Source of the DNA: Glycine soja
Lineage: Eukaryota; Streptophyta; Magnoliopsida; Fabales; Fabaceae
Direction of reading: 5' to 3'
Length of the DNA stretch: 64,000 nt
NCBI RefSeq assembly: GCF_004193775.1
Contig: NC_041021.1
Coordinates: 7,322,651 to 7,386,650 of the forward strand
A program made the position numbers and the translations under genes. Every line of letters starts with the position of its first letter. The stretch's first letter is position 1. The notes below the pieces were generated by a model. It was not told where the DNA came from. It did no database searches and was given only the letters and a program-made list of their open reading frames with translations. Below are positions 55,764 through 64,000 of this stretch, piece by piece.

Positions 55764-57545
55764 CTAACGATTTTTAATTATGTGGACCATTAAGTCTATC
55801 ATATGCTGACAATAGCCGAGAAGCCCATGAATTTCTTCGGGGGCGGAGTAGGTGTCCGCCATTGCCTTGGCTTTGGCTAACAATCGGGGAAGTTCTTGAC
55901 TCCCGTTCAAGGTAAGAGCAAACCGATCCATCCACATGGTTGCCTCTTGGTGTAAAGAGTCGATCACCCTTCCTCTAGCCTCTTTTTCCGCGCATACTTG
56001 GGCATACTCGTCCGCGACCCTATGCTCGTGGGTCGTGGCTAGACCTAACTCTTCTTGGTACTTGGCGATGATAGCTAGCATGTTGGTCTCCGTCTCGCAT
56101 AAACGCTGAGACAAGCTCCTTTTGGACCTTGAACAGGCAACTAACTCCTCTTTCAAGACCATGCTATGTGCTCGCGACTGGTCCCTCTCTTCCCTTCGCA
56201 GCTTGAGTTCACTGTTGCTACCCCACAGAGCTCCGCGAAATTTGTTACGGCCATACTCTTCCTTGTGAGCCCTCTTGGTCTCTTGTTCAAGGGCTCTCGC
56301 GGTAGTTGCATTCTCTTCCCGTAATCCAACACACTCCTTCCGGATGTGTGTAGCGGCCAACTTGAACTTCTCCTTGGCAAGTTTCACCTTTCCTAACTCA
56401 CTTTTGAGAGCTTGGACTTCTTCGTCCTCCTCCGGTGCCTCAAAACTCTCTTCGCTGACGACTTTTAACTTGGCAAGCCCATCTAAACCTCGTATATGAA
56501 CTTTCAGCCATTCATGGTAGCCACCAATGATGCCATTATGAATGCCCCTAAGTTCTTGATCTTTTCTTAACGGGGTTTCCCATGCCTTATGGATTCTTTG
56601 TATAGCCTTGAAATTTTGCGCGCCGAAGTCCCTTACAAGGAAAGGAGACATGCTTTCTTCCATCGGTGCTCCCCTCATGGGGTACCCTAGTTGTCTTATA
56701 GCGAGCGCGGGATTGTAGTTAATACAACCCCTCGTTCCTATTAGCGGAATGTTTGGGTACCCTCCACATGAGAAAAGGACTCCCTCTTTTCCTTCCTTCC
56801 ATCGGGGGAACCAATTGATTGTTCTACCTCCTATCCCAGCCAAAAGTTGGTCCCAATCTATTCTTCTTTTTTCAGTACACGAGCGATGGCTCTGGAGCGG
56901 ACATGGATGCCTCGTGTCTTGCTGGAACAGGTGTGAAACCAACCAAACACAGAGAGTGGGCAAGCAACAGATGATCCGTGCGCTACTCTTTTCGCACCTT
57001 CGGTCAAACGTGTCAAATAAATCTGCCAAGACAGCTACCACCGGACTTTCCTTGCTATGGTGGTATGCAAGGAAGGCGTCGATTGCTGCTAGGTCCACCA
57101 AACCATCTATGTTTGGAAAGAGGACGACCCCAAAAATTAGCAACGCTAACACATCCATAAACGGGACCCAATCCCCTTGACTTGCCATATCCTTCGCCTT
57201 ATCTTCTATGTACTTCCGTGGTAGGCCCGCTATGCCGTTCCGAGTCTGTTTTATGCGGTCCAAACCTCTTGCTGAATCCTTGACCACAGTTGCAATTCTG
57301 CTCAAAGAGGGGAGACACCCGGAGGAAAGGTATGGTTTTCTTCCCCTAAGAGGACATCCTAGAATTTCCTCAAATTCTTCAATGGTTGGTACCATTGGAA
57401 GTCTCCGAACGTGAAGCATCTCAAAGGCTGGTCGTAGTATTGGGGTGAGTGATGCAATGGCTTCTATGGATACCTCTGCTATGGTCAACTCTAAGATCTT
57501 TCCGTAAGTCTTGCGGAAGGCTTGCATTTGGAGAGGTTCCATCAA
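55764..57545 (-). CDS. Ogre ORF1
   Basis: An intact 593-codon frame between the primer site and gag, in the sense orientation of the element. It starts MMEPLQMQAFRKTYGKILEL. The N-terminal two thirds are globular (LHVRRLPMVPTIEEFEEILG, DWVPFMDVLALLIFGVVLFP, RTINWFPRWKEGKEGV, IRQLGYPMRGAPMEES). The C-terminal third (about residues 365-560) is a long Lys/Glu/Leu coiled coil. ORF1 upstream of gag is diagnostic for Ogre; its role is unknown. A noisy second copy lies at about 61.8-63.6 kb. No frame damage is visible in this copy. Confidence 0.85.
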   Translation of the reverse strand: MMEPLQMQAFRKTYGKILELTIAEVSIEAIASLTPILRPAFEMLHVRRLPMVPTIEEFEEILGCPLRGRKPYLSSGCLPSLSRIATVVKDSARGLDRIKQTRNGIAGLPRKYIEDKAKDMASQGDWVPFMDVLALLIFGVVLFPNIDGLVDLAAIDAFLAYHHSKESPVVAVLADLFDTFDRRCEKSSARIICCLPTLCVWLVSHLFQQDTRHPCPLQSHRSCTEKRRIDWDQLLAGIGGRTINWFPRWKEGKEGVLFSCGGYPNIPLIGTRGCINYNPALAIRQLGYPMRGAPMEESMSPFLVRDFGAQNFKAIQRIHKAWETPLRKDQELRGIHNGIIGGYHEWLKVHIRGLDGLAKLKVVSEESFEAPEEDEEVQALKSELGKVKLAKEKFKLAATHIRKECVGLREENATTARALEQETKRAHKEEYGRNKFRGALWGSNSELKLRREERDQSRAHSMVLKEELVACSRSKRSLSQRLCETETNMLAIIAKYQEELGLATTHEHRVADEYAQVCAEKEARGRVIDSLHQEATMWMDRFALTLNGSQELPRLLAKAKAMADTYSAPEEIHGLLGYCQHMIDLMVHIIKNR

Positions 57546-58445
57546 CCGCCTAATTCCTTGATGCTAGTGGTATCTAGGCTTTTAACCTTGACTGGTAAAA
57601 CCTCTTGCCGATTTGATTCGTTCCCATGTTTACTAAGTGAGACAAAAGCTGGTGTAAATCAAAACTCCGATATCTCATGGTGGAATGGATGAATGCATGA
57701 AGGAATGCATATGACACAGATGCAATCTAGGAATGCGGGGGCCCGAGAATTGTCTCCTTCTTAGACACAACGTCTAGGGTAGCAAAGTGCCCCAACGTAT
57801 GTATTTAAGACGGTGACCCGGACCCTCCATTGATTTGTCTATAGAGGGGACCAGACAGAACCCCTATGCGATGCATATGCAAAAGGCGCAATAGCATGAC
57901 AATATTCACTGAACATAAGCAAAAGGGTACATGATATTTATGCATGGCAGTGTGAAAATGGCACGCAGCGTGTTTGCTCCGTGCCCCTATTTAAGGGACC
58001 TATAAGGGAGAGAACTAACTAGGCATTTAGCAACAACTCCCAAGGTAGTCATATCTCTCTTGATGGTTTCTAGAGGTATCATCCCTTCGAAGAAAATTTG
58101 CAGCAGTAGGGACTACTAGCAACAACAAGTTTTCAAAGAGAAAAGCTCTAGATGAGGGTTCACTGTAATCAAGCAAGTCGGAGACCTAGCATGATCACAG
58201 ATTCACCTCCACTCCTTATGTTCCCATGAACCCGGGTATAGGGCCCTTTTTCACTCACAGTGTGTGCAAATAGTGTTGGTGTTTGTGTGCATCAAATGAA
58301 TAATATTTACTTCATGCATACATTTAAAACGCACTAAAAGCAACCAAGAGTTTATATACACAAGAACATAATGAAGGGAAACCAACAAAGGGGTAAGTCA
58401 CGGTAAAACTTTGCACAAGATTAAATGGCCTAACTCTCTAAAACA
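57546..58445 (-). other. Ogre 5' untranslated leader
   Basis: About 0.9 kb between the primer site and ORF1 without coding signal. It contains GACCCGGACCCTCCATTG and several ATGCATATG-type short repeats. In Ogre elements this is the leader with packaging signals, but none can be named from the sequence. Confidence 0.6.
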
Positions 58446-58464
58446 GTCCCCAGTGGAGTCGCCA
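58446..58464 (-). other. Ogre primer binding site
   Basis: On the minus strand, TGGCGACTCCACTGGGGAC lies two bases after the 5' LTR end. This is the Ogre/Tat-type site, reported as complementary to an arginine tRNA; I cannot check the tRNA here. Confidence 0.85.
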
Positions 58465-58466
58465 AC

Positions 58467-60095
58467 TGTCGCAACCTACCCTTCGGCGGGAAGGCGACGC
58501 GTGACTCGCGGGATGCGTGTTCAACGAACAGAATACGCGCGGAGTCGCCACCAACGTTTATTTGAGGAAAACGTCGGAAAAACTGGAAAAGACGTGATCT
58601 ATGAACTTTTTAAGTGAAAGTGTTCGGGAGTTGTATTACGCACGGGGAAGGTATTAGCACCCCACACGTCCGTCCCAAGGGACGGCAGCCTTTAATCGAA
58701 TGTGCAAACATGACTTTGATTTTTATGTTCCCTTTTTATGTCTTTATATCCTTCATACCCTTTTCATATTTTTCTCTTTTTGTGGTCGACAAGGGTGTTT
58801 CCCTTTGCTCCTACGTATTACTCAATTTGCGATGAGGAAATTAGACCTACGTAGTTCTTTCTTATCAAGTGATTCTTTTTTACTTAAATGGTGATCATTC
58901 TAAGGAGTTGGACCTTGAAATGATCCATTTTACTTAGTAGAAATTGAAATGACAAACTTCAAAAAAACCTATTTTTATGGACGAGCTTGACTAGGCGAGT
59001 TGATTTTAGCTTTAGTTTCCTTTAGTTTTTAGTCAATTCAATTAAGAATGAGAATCCAAATAGAAAACGTTCGATTGATTTTCCGCTTTATTTGACTAAA
59101 AGATGTTTTTTTTATTATTATATTATTTTTTACCTATTTTTGATTTCCAACGTGGTTACGGCACGACCCGAACGGTCGGAATTCCATTTAACCGAAGTTA
59201 ACGGATAATACAATTCAACGATCGGTGGAAATTTATTTTATTTTTATGTTAAGCGAGAAATGACTTAAATGAAATGGCTTAAGCACGTCAAAAGGGGGTA
59301 TAAAAAGTAAATGAAACAAGAATAGAAATACACAAAACACAATGTGGACCACCACGAGTACATAGAATGAATCGAAAAGCTTGGTTCGAGGTACTTACCC
59401 GTGAAGATCGAAGAATGAATGAAGAACGTCGAAGAACGGTCGAAACCTTCGCGAAATTCCTTCACGGAAAACGTTACGGAAACGTTTCGGAAGCGCCTCG
59501 GCTTAGATTTTCTTCACGGAAACAATTTTTCCAAGCAAATTCGAAAGAGAGAGAAGTGCCTAAGGGGCTGAACCCTTTTCCTTCTCACTTCCTCCCCTAT
59601 TTATAGCAAAAAAGGGAGATGGTTGCGCCCAGCTCGCCCAGGCGAGCCAGGTTGCTTCCTCCAGAAGCAACAGCCTTTTGGAGGAATCTTCTGGAGGGCC
59701 CAAGTGGGGCCTGGATTGCTATTTGCACCCCATTTTTACTAAGTACACCCCTGCCTTTTTTTGGTGATTCTTTTTTCGTAAAGTTACGAAAACTTACGAA
59801 TTTCGTAACGATACTTGTTTTCTTCCGTAATGTTACGGAACCTTGCGGATTACATAATCATCCCCTTTTTGACTTACGGAATGTTACGGAACCCCACTAT
59901 TTATGCAACGATGCTTCCATTTGATTTCCGGTGTGTCACGGAACCTTACGGATTGTGCATCAATATTTTCTTTTGTTTTCCGGATGTCCCGGAATTTCAC
60001 AAATTGCCTAATGATGGTGCCAAGCACCTTACAAGGGCCAAACAAAGGTTGCATGTCATCAAGCAAAGGTCCCCGGATGAAATTAGGGTATGACA
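58467..60095 (-). repeat. Ogre 5' LTR
   Basis: 1629 bp, 23 bp shorter than the 3' LTR. Many differences are single-base losses in homopolymers (for example CCCCCCTGCC to CCCCTGCC, TTTTCTTTCC to TTTTCTTCC, GATGGGTGCC to GATGGTGCC), which looks like sequencing or assembly noise on top of real divergence. It should not be used for dating without read support. Confidence 0.88.
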
Positions 60096-60100
60096 CGTGT

Positions 60101-63100
60101 CATTAAAATTGGTGGGTGAGATTCTTGGAATGGCCTCGGAGGGCAGTTCCTTGTCGGCTTGGAATTATCTGCCGGGCGAGTCGTGTTCGGAGTTGGAACT
60201 TGGGGAGCTTCCCTCTGAGTGGTGTCTTAGGCTGCACGGGTGCTGAACTAGAGGCGTTCCGGTATGAGCCGAGAAGCTCGGGTGATGTTACGCGTACTGA
60301 TGGGTACCATGAGGTGTCTGCGGGGTTTGACCCACGGGCGTTGAAGAGACGACATGGCATCTCCTTCCTTCCTTTTTGCCCCTGTTGCCCCGATTCTTTT
60401 TGGCATTCGCACTCGTGGAGGAAACGTAATCGACTTTCCTCTTTTCAATCCTACCTCGATTCTTTCCCCGACGAACACTAGGTCCGCGAAGCTGGACGGC
60501 ATGTAACCTACTAGCTTCTCATAGTAGAACACTGCAGAGTGTCTACCATCATGGTGATCATCTCTCTCTCACCAATGGGAGGAGCTACTTGTGCCGCCAA
60601 ATCTCTCCACCACCTGGGGATATTCTTTAAAAGGTTTCGCCGCTCTTTCTTGAACTATTCTCCAGTTGAGTGCGATCGGGAGCCATATCGGAATTGTACT
60701 GATATTTGGCCTTAGGAAGGCAGTAATCAGATCCTTCCAAGTACGGATACGGGAAGCTTCCAATTAGTGTACCTAAACTAGATACCACCGCGGCGGCTCC
60801 AGCCAAGCTATCTTGAAAGAAGTGTATTAAAAATCTTCTCATCTTTAGAGTGTGCGCCGCATCCTGCGACATACATCTTGAGATGGTTTTTGGGACAAGG
60901 TCGTCCTTTATACTTGTGCGAAGTCGGCACTTTGAACTTCAGGGGGATACACCATCGGTACTAAGTCAAAGATCCGTCATGTCTGCGAACGGATAATCCC
61001 GCAAATCCTTCCACGGCTCTCAAATCTTTCCTCGAGAAGATCGAGCTTTCCTCCTTTCTCAGTTGCCGGGGGCGGTCCTTCCATGGACAAAAACTATTGG
61101 TTGTGTCGTGATGTTGGGTCTGAGGCAACGGGCTGGGTGATCGGCCCTTCGGGGATCGGGGGACTAGAACTCGACATCGCTTCGAGATAAGTCTTGAGGG
61201 TCTTTTGTGGACCTCGTCGGGCTGTTGAGTAGGTTCTCTTTCAAGGACGGGGAAGCAATGTGGACCGGCATCGTCTGCAAGACGGGTGTGAGTAGTTGGG
61301 CGGCAATCCATAGGGTGCCGCTCGGTTGTATCCCAGGTGAGGGTGCCATCGTGCCCACAGTGTTGTCCTTCCCCGACCTACTATGTTTGAGGGAGGATGG
61401 TGCGCAGTTGCCAAGAGAGTTGGTCTGCTTCGGCAGCCGAACTGACAGCGGCAGCTGGTGGCCACATTTTTCTCCATGAGGCTCCTTATTCCTAACATGG
61501 CTTCCATCATGAAGCCATTTGTTCTTTCAGAGCCGACATGTCGGCTTTATCTGTTCTGTATCTCCTCTTGATCACCCATCGTTCTCGATTTGAATGCTGG
61601 TGCGATAGGGATGGCCTTGTGGCTGGCGTTTAGTTATGGTGTTTTTCGCTAAAAAACCAAACTGAAGGAGTGGGTAAAGAAAGAACAGAATGCATGCTAG
61701 AGATAAGATGCGGGGGTGATTTGATTTGCACAAGCTTTTTGGAGTAGAAAACATGGGACCAACTCATTTTATTTCAAAAAGTTGTATCTAGTCAAGGTCT
61801 GAGAGACCATACAAGTTTCCTAACGATTTTAATTTATGTGGACCATTAAGTCTATCATATGCTGCAATAGCCCGAGAAGCCCATGAATTTCTTCGGGGGC
61901 GGAGTAGGTGTCCGCCATTGCCTTGGCTTTGGCTAACAATCGGGGAAGTTTCTTGACTCCCGTTCAGGTAAGAGCAAACCGATCCATGCCACATGGTTGC
62001 CTCTTGGTGTAAAGAGTCGATCACCCTTCCTCTAGCCTCTTTTTCCGCGCATACTTGGGCATACTCGTCCGCGACCCTATGCTCGTGGAGTCTGTGGCTA
62101 GACCTAACCTCTTCTTGGTATATGGCGATGATAGATCTAGCATGTTGGTCTCCGTCTCGCAAAACGCTGAGACAAGCTCCTTTTGGACCTTGAACAGGCA
62201 ACTAACTCTCTTCAAGACCATGCTATGGTGCTCGCGACTGGTCTCTTCTTCCCTTCGCAGCTTGAGTTCACTGTTGCTTACCCACAGAGCTCCGCGAAAT
62301 TTGTTACGGGCCATACTCTTCTTGTGAGCCCTCTTGGTCTCTTGTTCAAGGCTCTCGCGCGGTAGTTGCATTCTCTTCCCGTAATCCAAACACACTCCTT
62401 CCGGATGTGTGTAGCGGCCAACTTGAACTTCTCCTGTGGCAAGTTTCACTTTCCTAACTCACTTTTGAGAGCTGGACTTCTTCGTCCTCCTCCGGTGCCT
62501 CAAAACTCTCTTTCGCTGACGACTTTTAACTTGGCAAGCCATCTAAACCTCGTTATATGAACTTTCAGCCATTCATGGTAGCCACCAATGATGCCATTAT
62601 GAATGCCCCTAAGTTCTTGATCTTTTCTTAACGGGGTTTCCCATGCCTATGGTTCTTTGTATAGCCTTGAAATTTTGCGCGCCGAAGTCCCTTACAAGGA
62701 AAGGGACATGCTTTCTTCCATCGGTGCTCCCCTCATGGGGTACCCTAGTTGTCTTATAGCGAGCGCGGATTGTAGTTAATACAACCCACCTCGTTCCTAT
62801 AGCGGAATGTTTGGGTACCTCCACATTGAGAAAAGGACTCCCTCTTTTCCTTCCTTCCATCGGGGGAACCAATTGATTGTTCTACCTCCTATCCCAGCCA
62901 AAAGTTGGTCCCAATCTATTCTTCTTTTTCAGTACACGAGCGATGGCTCTGGAGCGGACATGGATGCCTCGTGTCTTGCTGGAACAGGTGTGAAACCAAC
63001 CAAACACAGAGAGTGGGCAAGCAACAGATGATCCGTGCGCTACTCTTTTCGCACCTTCGGTCAAACGGTGTCAAATAAATCTGCCAAGACAGCTACCACC

Positions 63101-63690
63101 GGACTTTCCTTGCTATGGTGGTATGCAAGGAAGGCGTCGATTGCTGCTAGGTCCACCAAACCATCTATGTTTGGAAAGAGGGACGACCCCAAAAATTAGC
63201 AACGCTAACACATCCATAAACGGGACCCAATCCCCTTGACTTGCCATAATTCCTTCGCCTTATCTTCTATGTACTTCCCGTGGTAGGCCGCTATGCCTGT
63301 TCCGAGTCTGTTTTATTGCGGTCCAAACCTCTTGCTGAATCCTTGACCACAGTTGCAATTCTGCTCAAAGAGGGGAGACAACCGGGAGGAAAGGTATGGT
63401 TTTTCTTCCCTAAGAGGCATCACTAGAATTTCCTCAAATTCTTCAATGGTTGGTACCAATTGGAAGTCTCCGAACGTGAAGCATCTCAAAGGCTGGTCGT
63501 AGTATTGGGTGAGTGATGCAATGGCTTCTATGGATACCTCTGCTAATGGTCAACTCTAAATCTTTCCGTAATCTTGCGGAAGGCTTGCATTTGGAGAGGT
63601 TCCTCAAACCGCCCTAATTCCTTGATGCCTAGTGGTATCTAGGCTTTTAACCTTGACTTGGTAAAACCTCTTGCCAGATTTGATTTCGTT
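60101..63690 (-). repeat. Noisy second copy of Ogre gag to ORF1
   Basis: This runs in parallel with about 54060-57625 (gag at 60.1-61.6 kb, ORF1 at 61.8-63.6 kb). It differs by frequent one-base insertions and deletions, roughly every few tens of bases, that destroy every frame, while substitutions are comparatively few. The bases just after the LTR flank (CATTAAAATT, 60101-60110) also fit continuation of the copia env-position ORF. It is either an assembly patch from uncorrected long reads or, less likely, a decayed element fragment. Confidence 0.8.
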
Positions 63691-64000
63691 CGAAGTCTAC
63701 TAGTTTTGTTTCTTCTTGATGAGGCCCCATTTCTTGGTCCTCATGGGCGACCATTCTTCTAATTCTGGGGGAAGTCCCACATCCTCGTTCCCTTCATCTT
63801 CCGTTTGATTCGTTTCTTGCTCGAAGTTGATAAGCGGGTCCCAGCTATTAGTACCTTCGGGGGACTCGTCATCAGATCTGCCGTTTCAGAAATAAAGAAG
63901 TAAACATGCAAATGAATGAGAATGGGTAGAGACGTAGGAACAGATGAAGAAAGATCCTTGTATTATAAATTCAAAAACAAAAGACACAAAGCCTTAACAA
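63691..64000 (-). repeat. Second copy of Ogre RT start and intron region
   Basis: Matches 51567-51880 with one visible single-base difference near 63757; the last roughly 230 bp appear identical. It joins directly to the ORF1 copy, an order not found in the intact element (circularly permuted). The window ends inside it. Confidence 0.85.

Larger units (their letters stand above)
40267..60095 (-). mobile_element. Ogre-type (Tat lineage) Ty3/gypsy element, near complete, 19.8 kb
   Basis: LTRs lie at 40267-41918 and 58467-60095. The minus-strand order is LTR, primer site, ORF1, gag, protease with G-patch, 182-bp intron, RT, RNase H, integrase, extra ORF, minisatellite, polypurine tract, LTR. 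ORF1 upstream of gag, the intron between protease and RT, and the large size define Ogre. The left flank CATGT (40262-40266) and right flank CGTGT (60096-60100) are a target duplication with one difference. Coding damage is light: three in-frame stops and one frameshift in gag-pol, none in ORF1 or the extra ORF. It is one of the youngest insertions here. Confidence 0.93.

Noticed and set aside
60116..63064. Many short frames on both strands after 60 kb as separate genes
   Set aside because: They are indel-broken pieces of the Ogre gag and ORF1 copies and correspond piece by piece to 54.1-57.6 kb.
1..64000. tRNA, rRNA or spliceosomal RNA genes
   Set aside because: No convincing cloverleaf, A/B boxes or rRNA-like sequence was seen while reading; the only tRNA-like sequences are primer binding sites.

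Overview
The window is plant nuclear DNA, almost certainly soybean or a close Glycine relative. The evidence is that its repeat families match, from memory, ones typical of that genome: a Tgm-like CACTA transposon with ACATCGG subterminal repeats, an Ogre/Tat-type Ty3/gypsy element starting TGTCATACCC on its own strand, and SIRE-like Ty1/copia elements with TAATCGATTA-rich LTRs. I see no intact host gene, rRNA, tRNA or CRISPR array. The window is a stack of nested transposable elements, as expected of pericentromeric heterochromatin.

Layout, outermost to innermost. (1) An old, decayed Tat-like gypsy element (called G1 here, minus strand) spans 138 to at least 29930: one LTR at 138-594 continuing after 18141, an antisense extra gene at 18.6-21.1 kb, integrase to gag remnants at 21.6-26.7 kb, and the other LTR from 26807. 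(2) A 17.5-kb CACTA element (595-18141, target duplication TAT) sits in G1's left LTR. It carries a TNP2-type transposase, a second gene with a plant En/Spm domain and a C-terminal Ulp1-like cysteine protease, fragments of at least three host genes (APC10, a GRF-interacting factor, a UDP-glycosyltransferase), a roughly 0.96-kb near-perfect palindrome of a fourth gene, and broken LINEs. (3) A 2.85-kb solo LTR (27014-29863, target duplication CTATA) sits in G1's right LTR; the left LTR supplies the empty site. (4) A minus-strand copia element starts at 29931. (5) A plus-strand copia element (about 34086-40266) is inserted in the integrase of (4). (6) A 19.8-kb Ogre element (40267-60095, minus strand) is inserted in the env-position ORF of (5). 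It is nearly complete: LTRs, primer site, ORF1, gag, protease with G-patch, intron, RT, RNase H, integrase, a second extra ORF and a 128-bp minisatellite.

From 60.1 kb to the end the sequence is a second copy of Ogre ORF1/gag, riddled with one-base indels, followed by about 300 bp nearly identical to 51.57-51.88 kb. I read this as probable assembly error, not biology.

None of the elements looks autonomous now. Most premature stops are explained by C-to-T changes (CAG to TAG, CGA to TGA, TGG to TAG/TGA), as expected of methylated, silenced DNA. The parts most likely to still act are the palindrome (a potential small-RNA source), the LTR promoters with their TAATCGATTA clusters, and the CACTA termini, which could be mobilised in trans.
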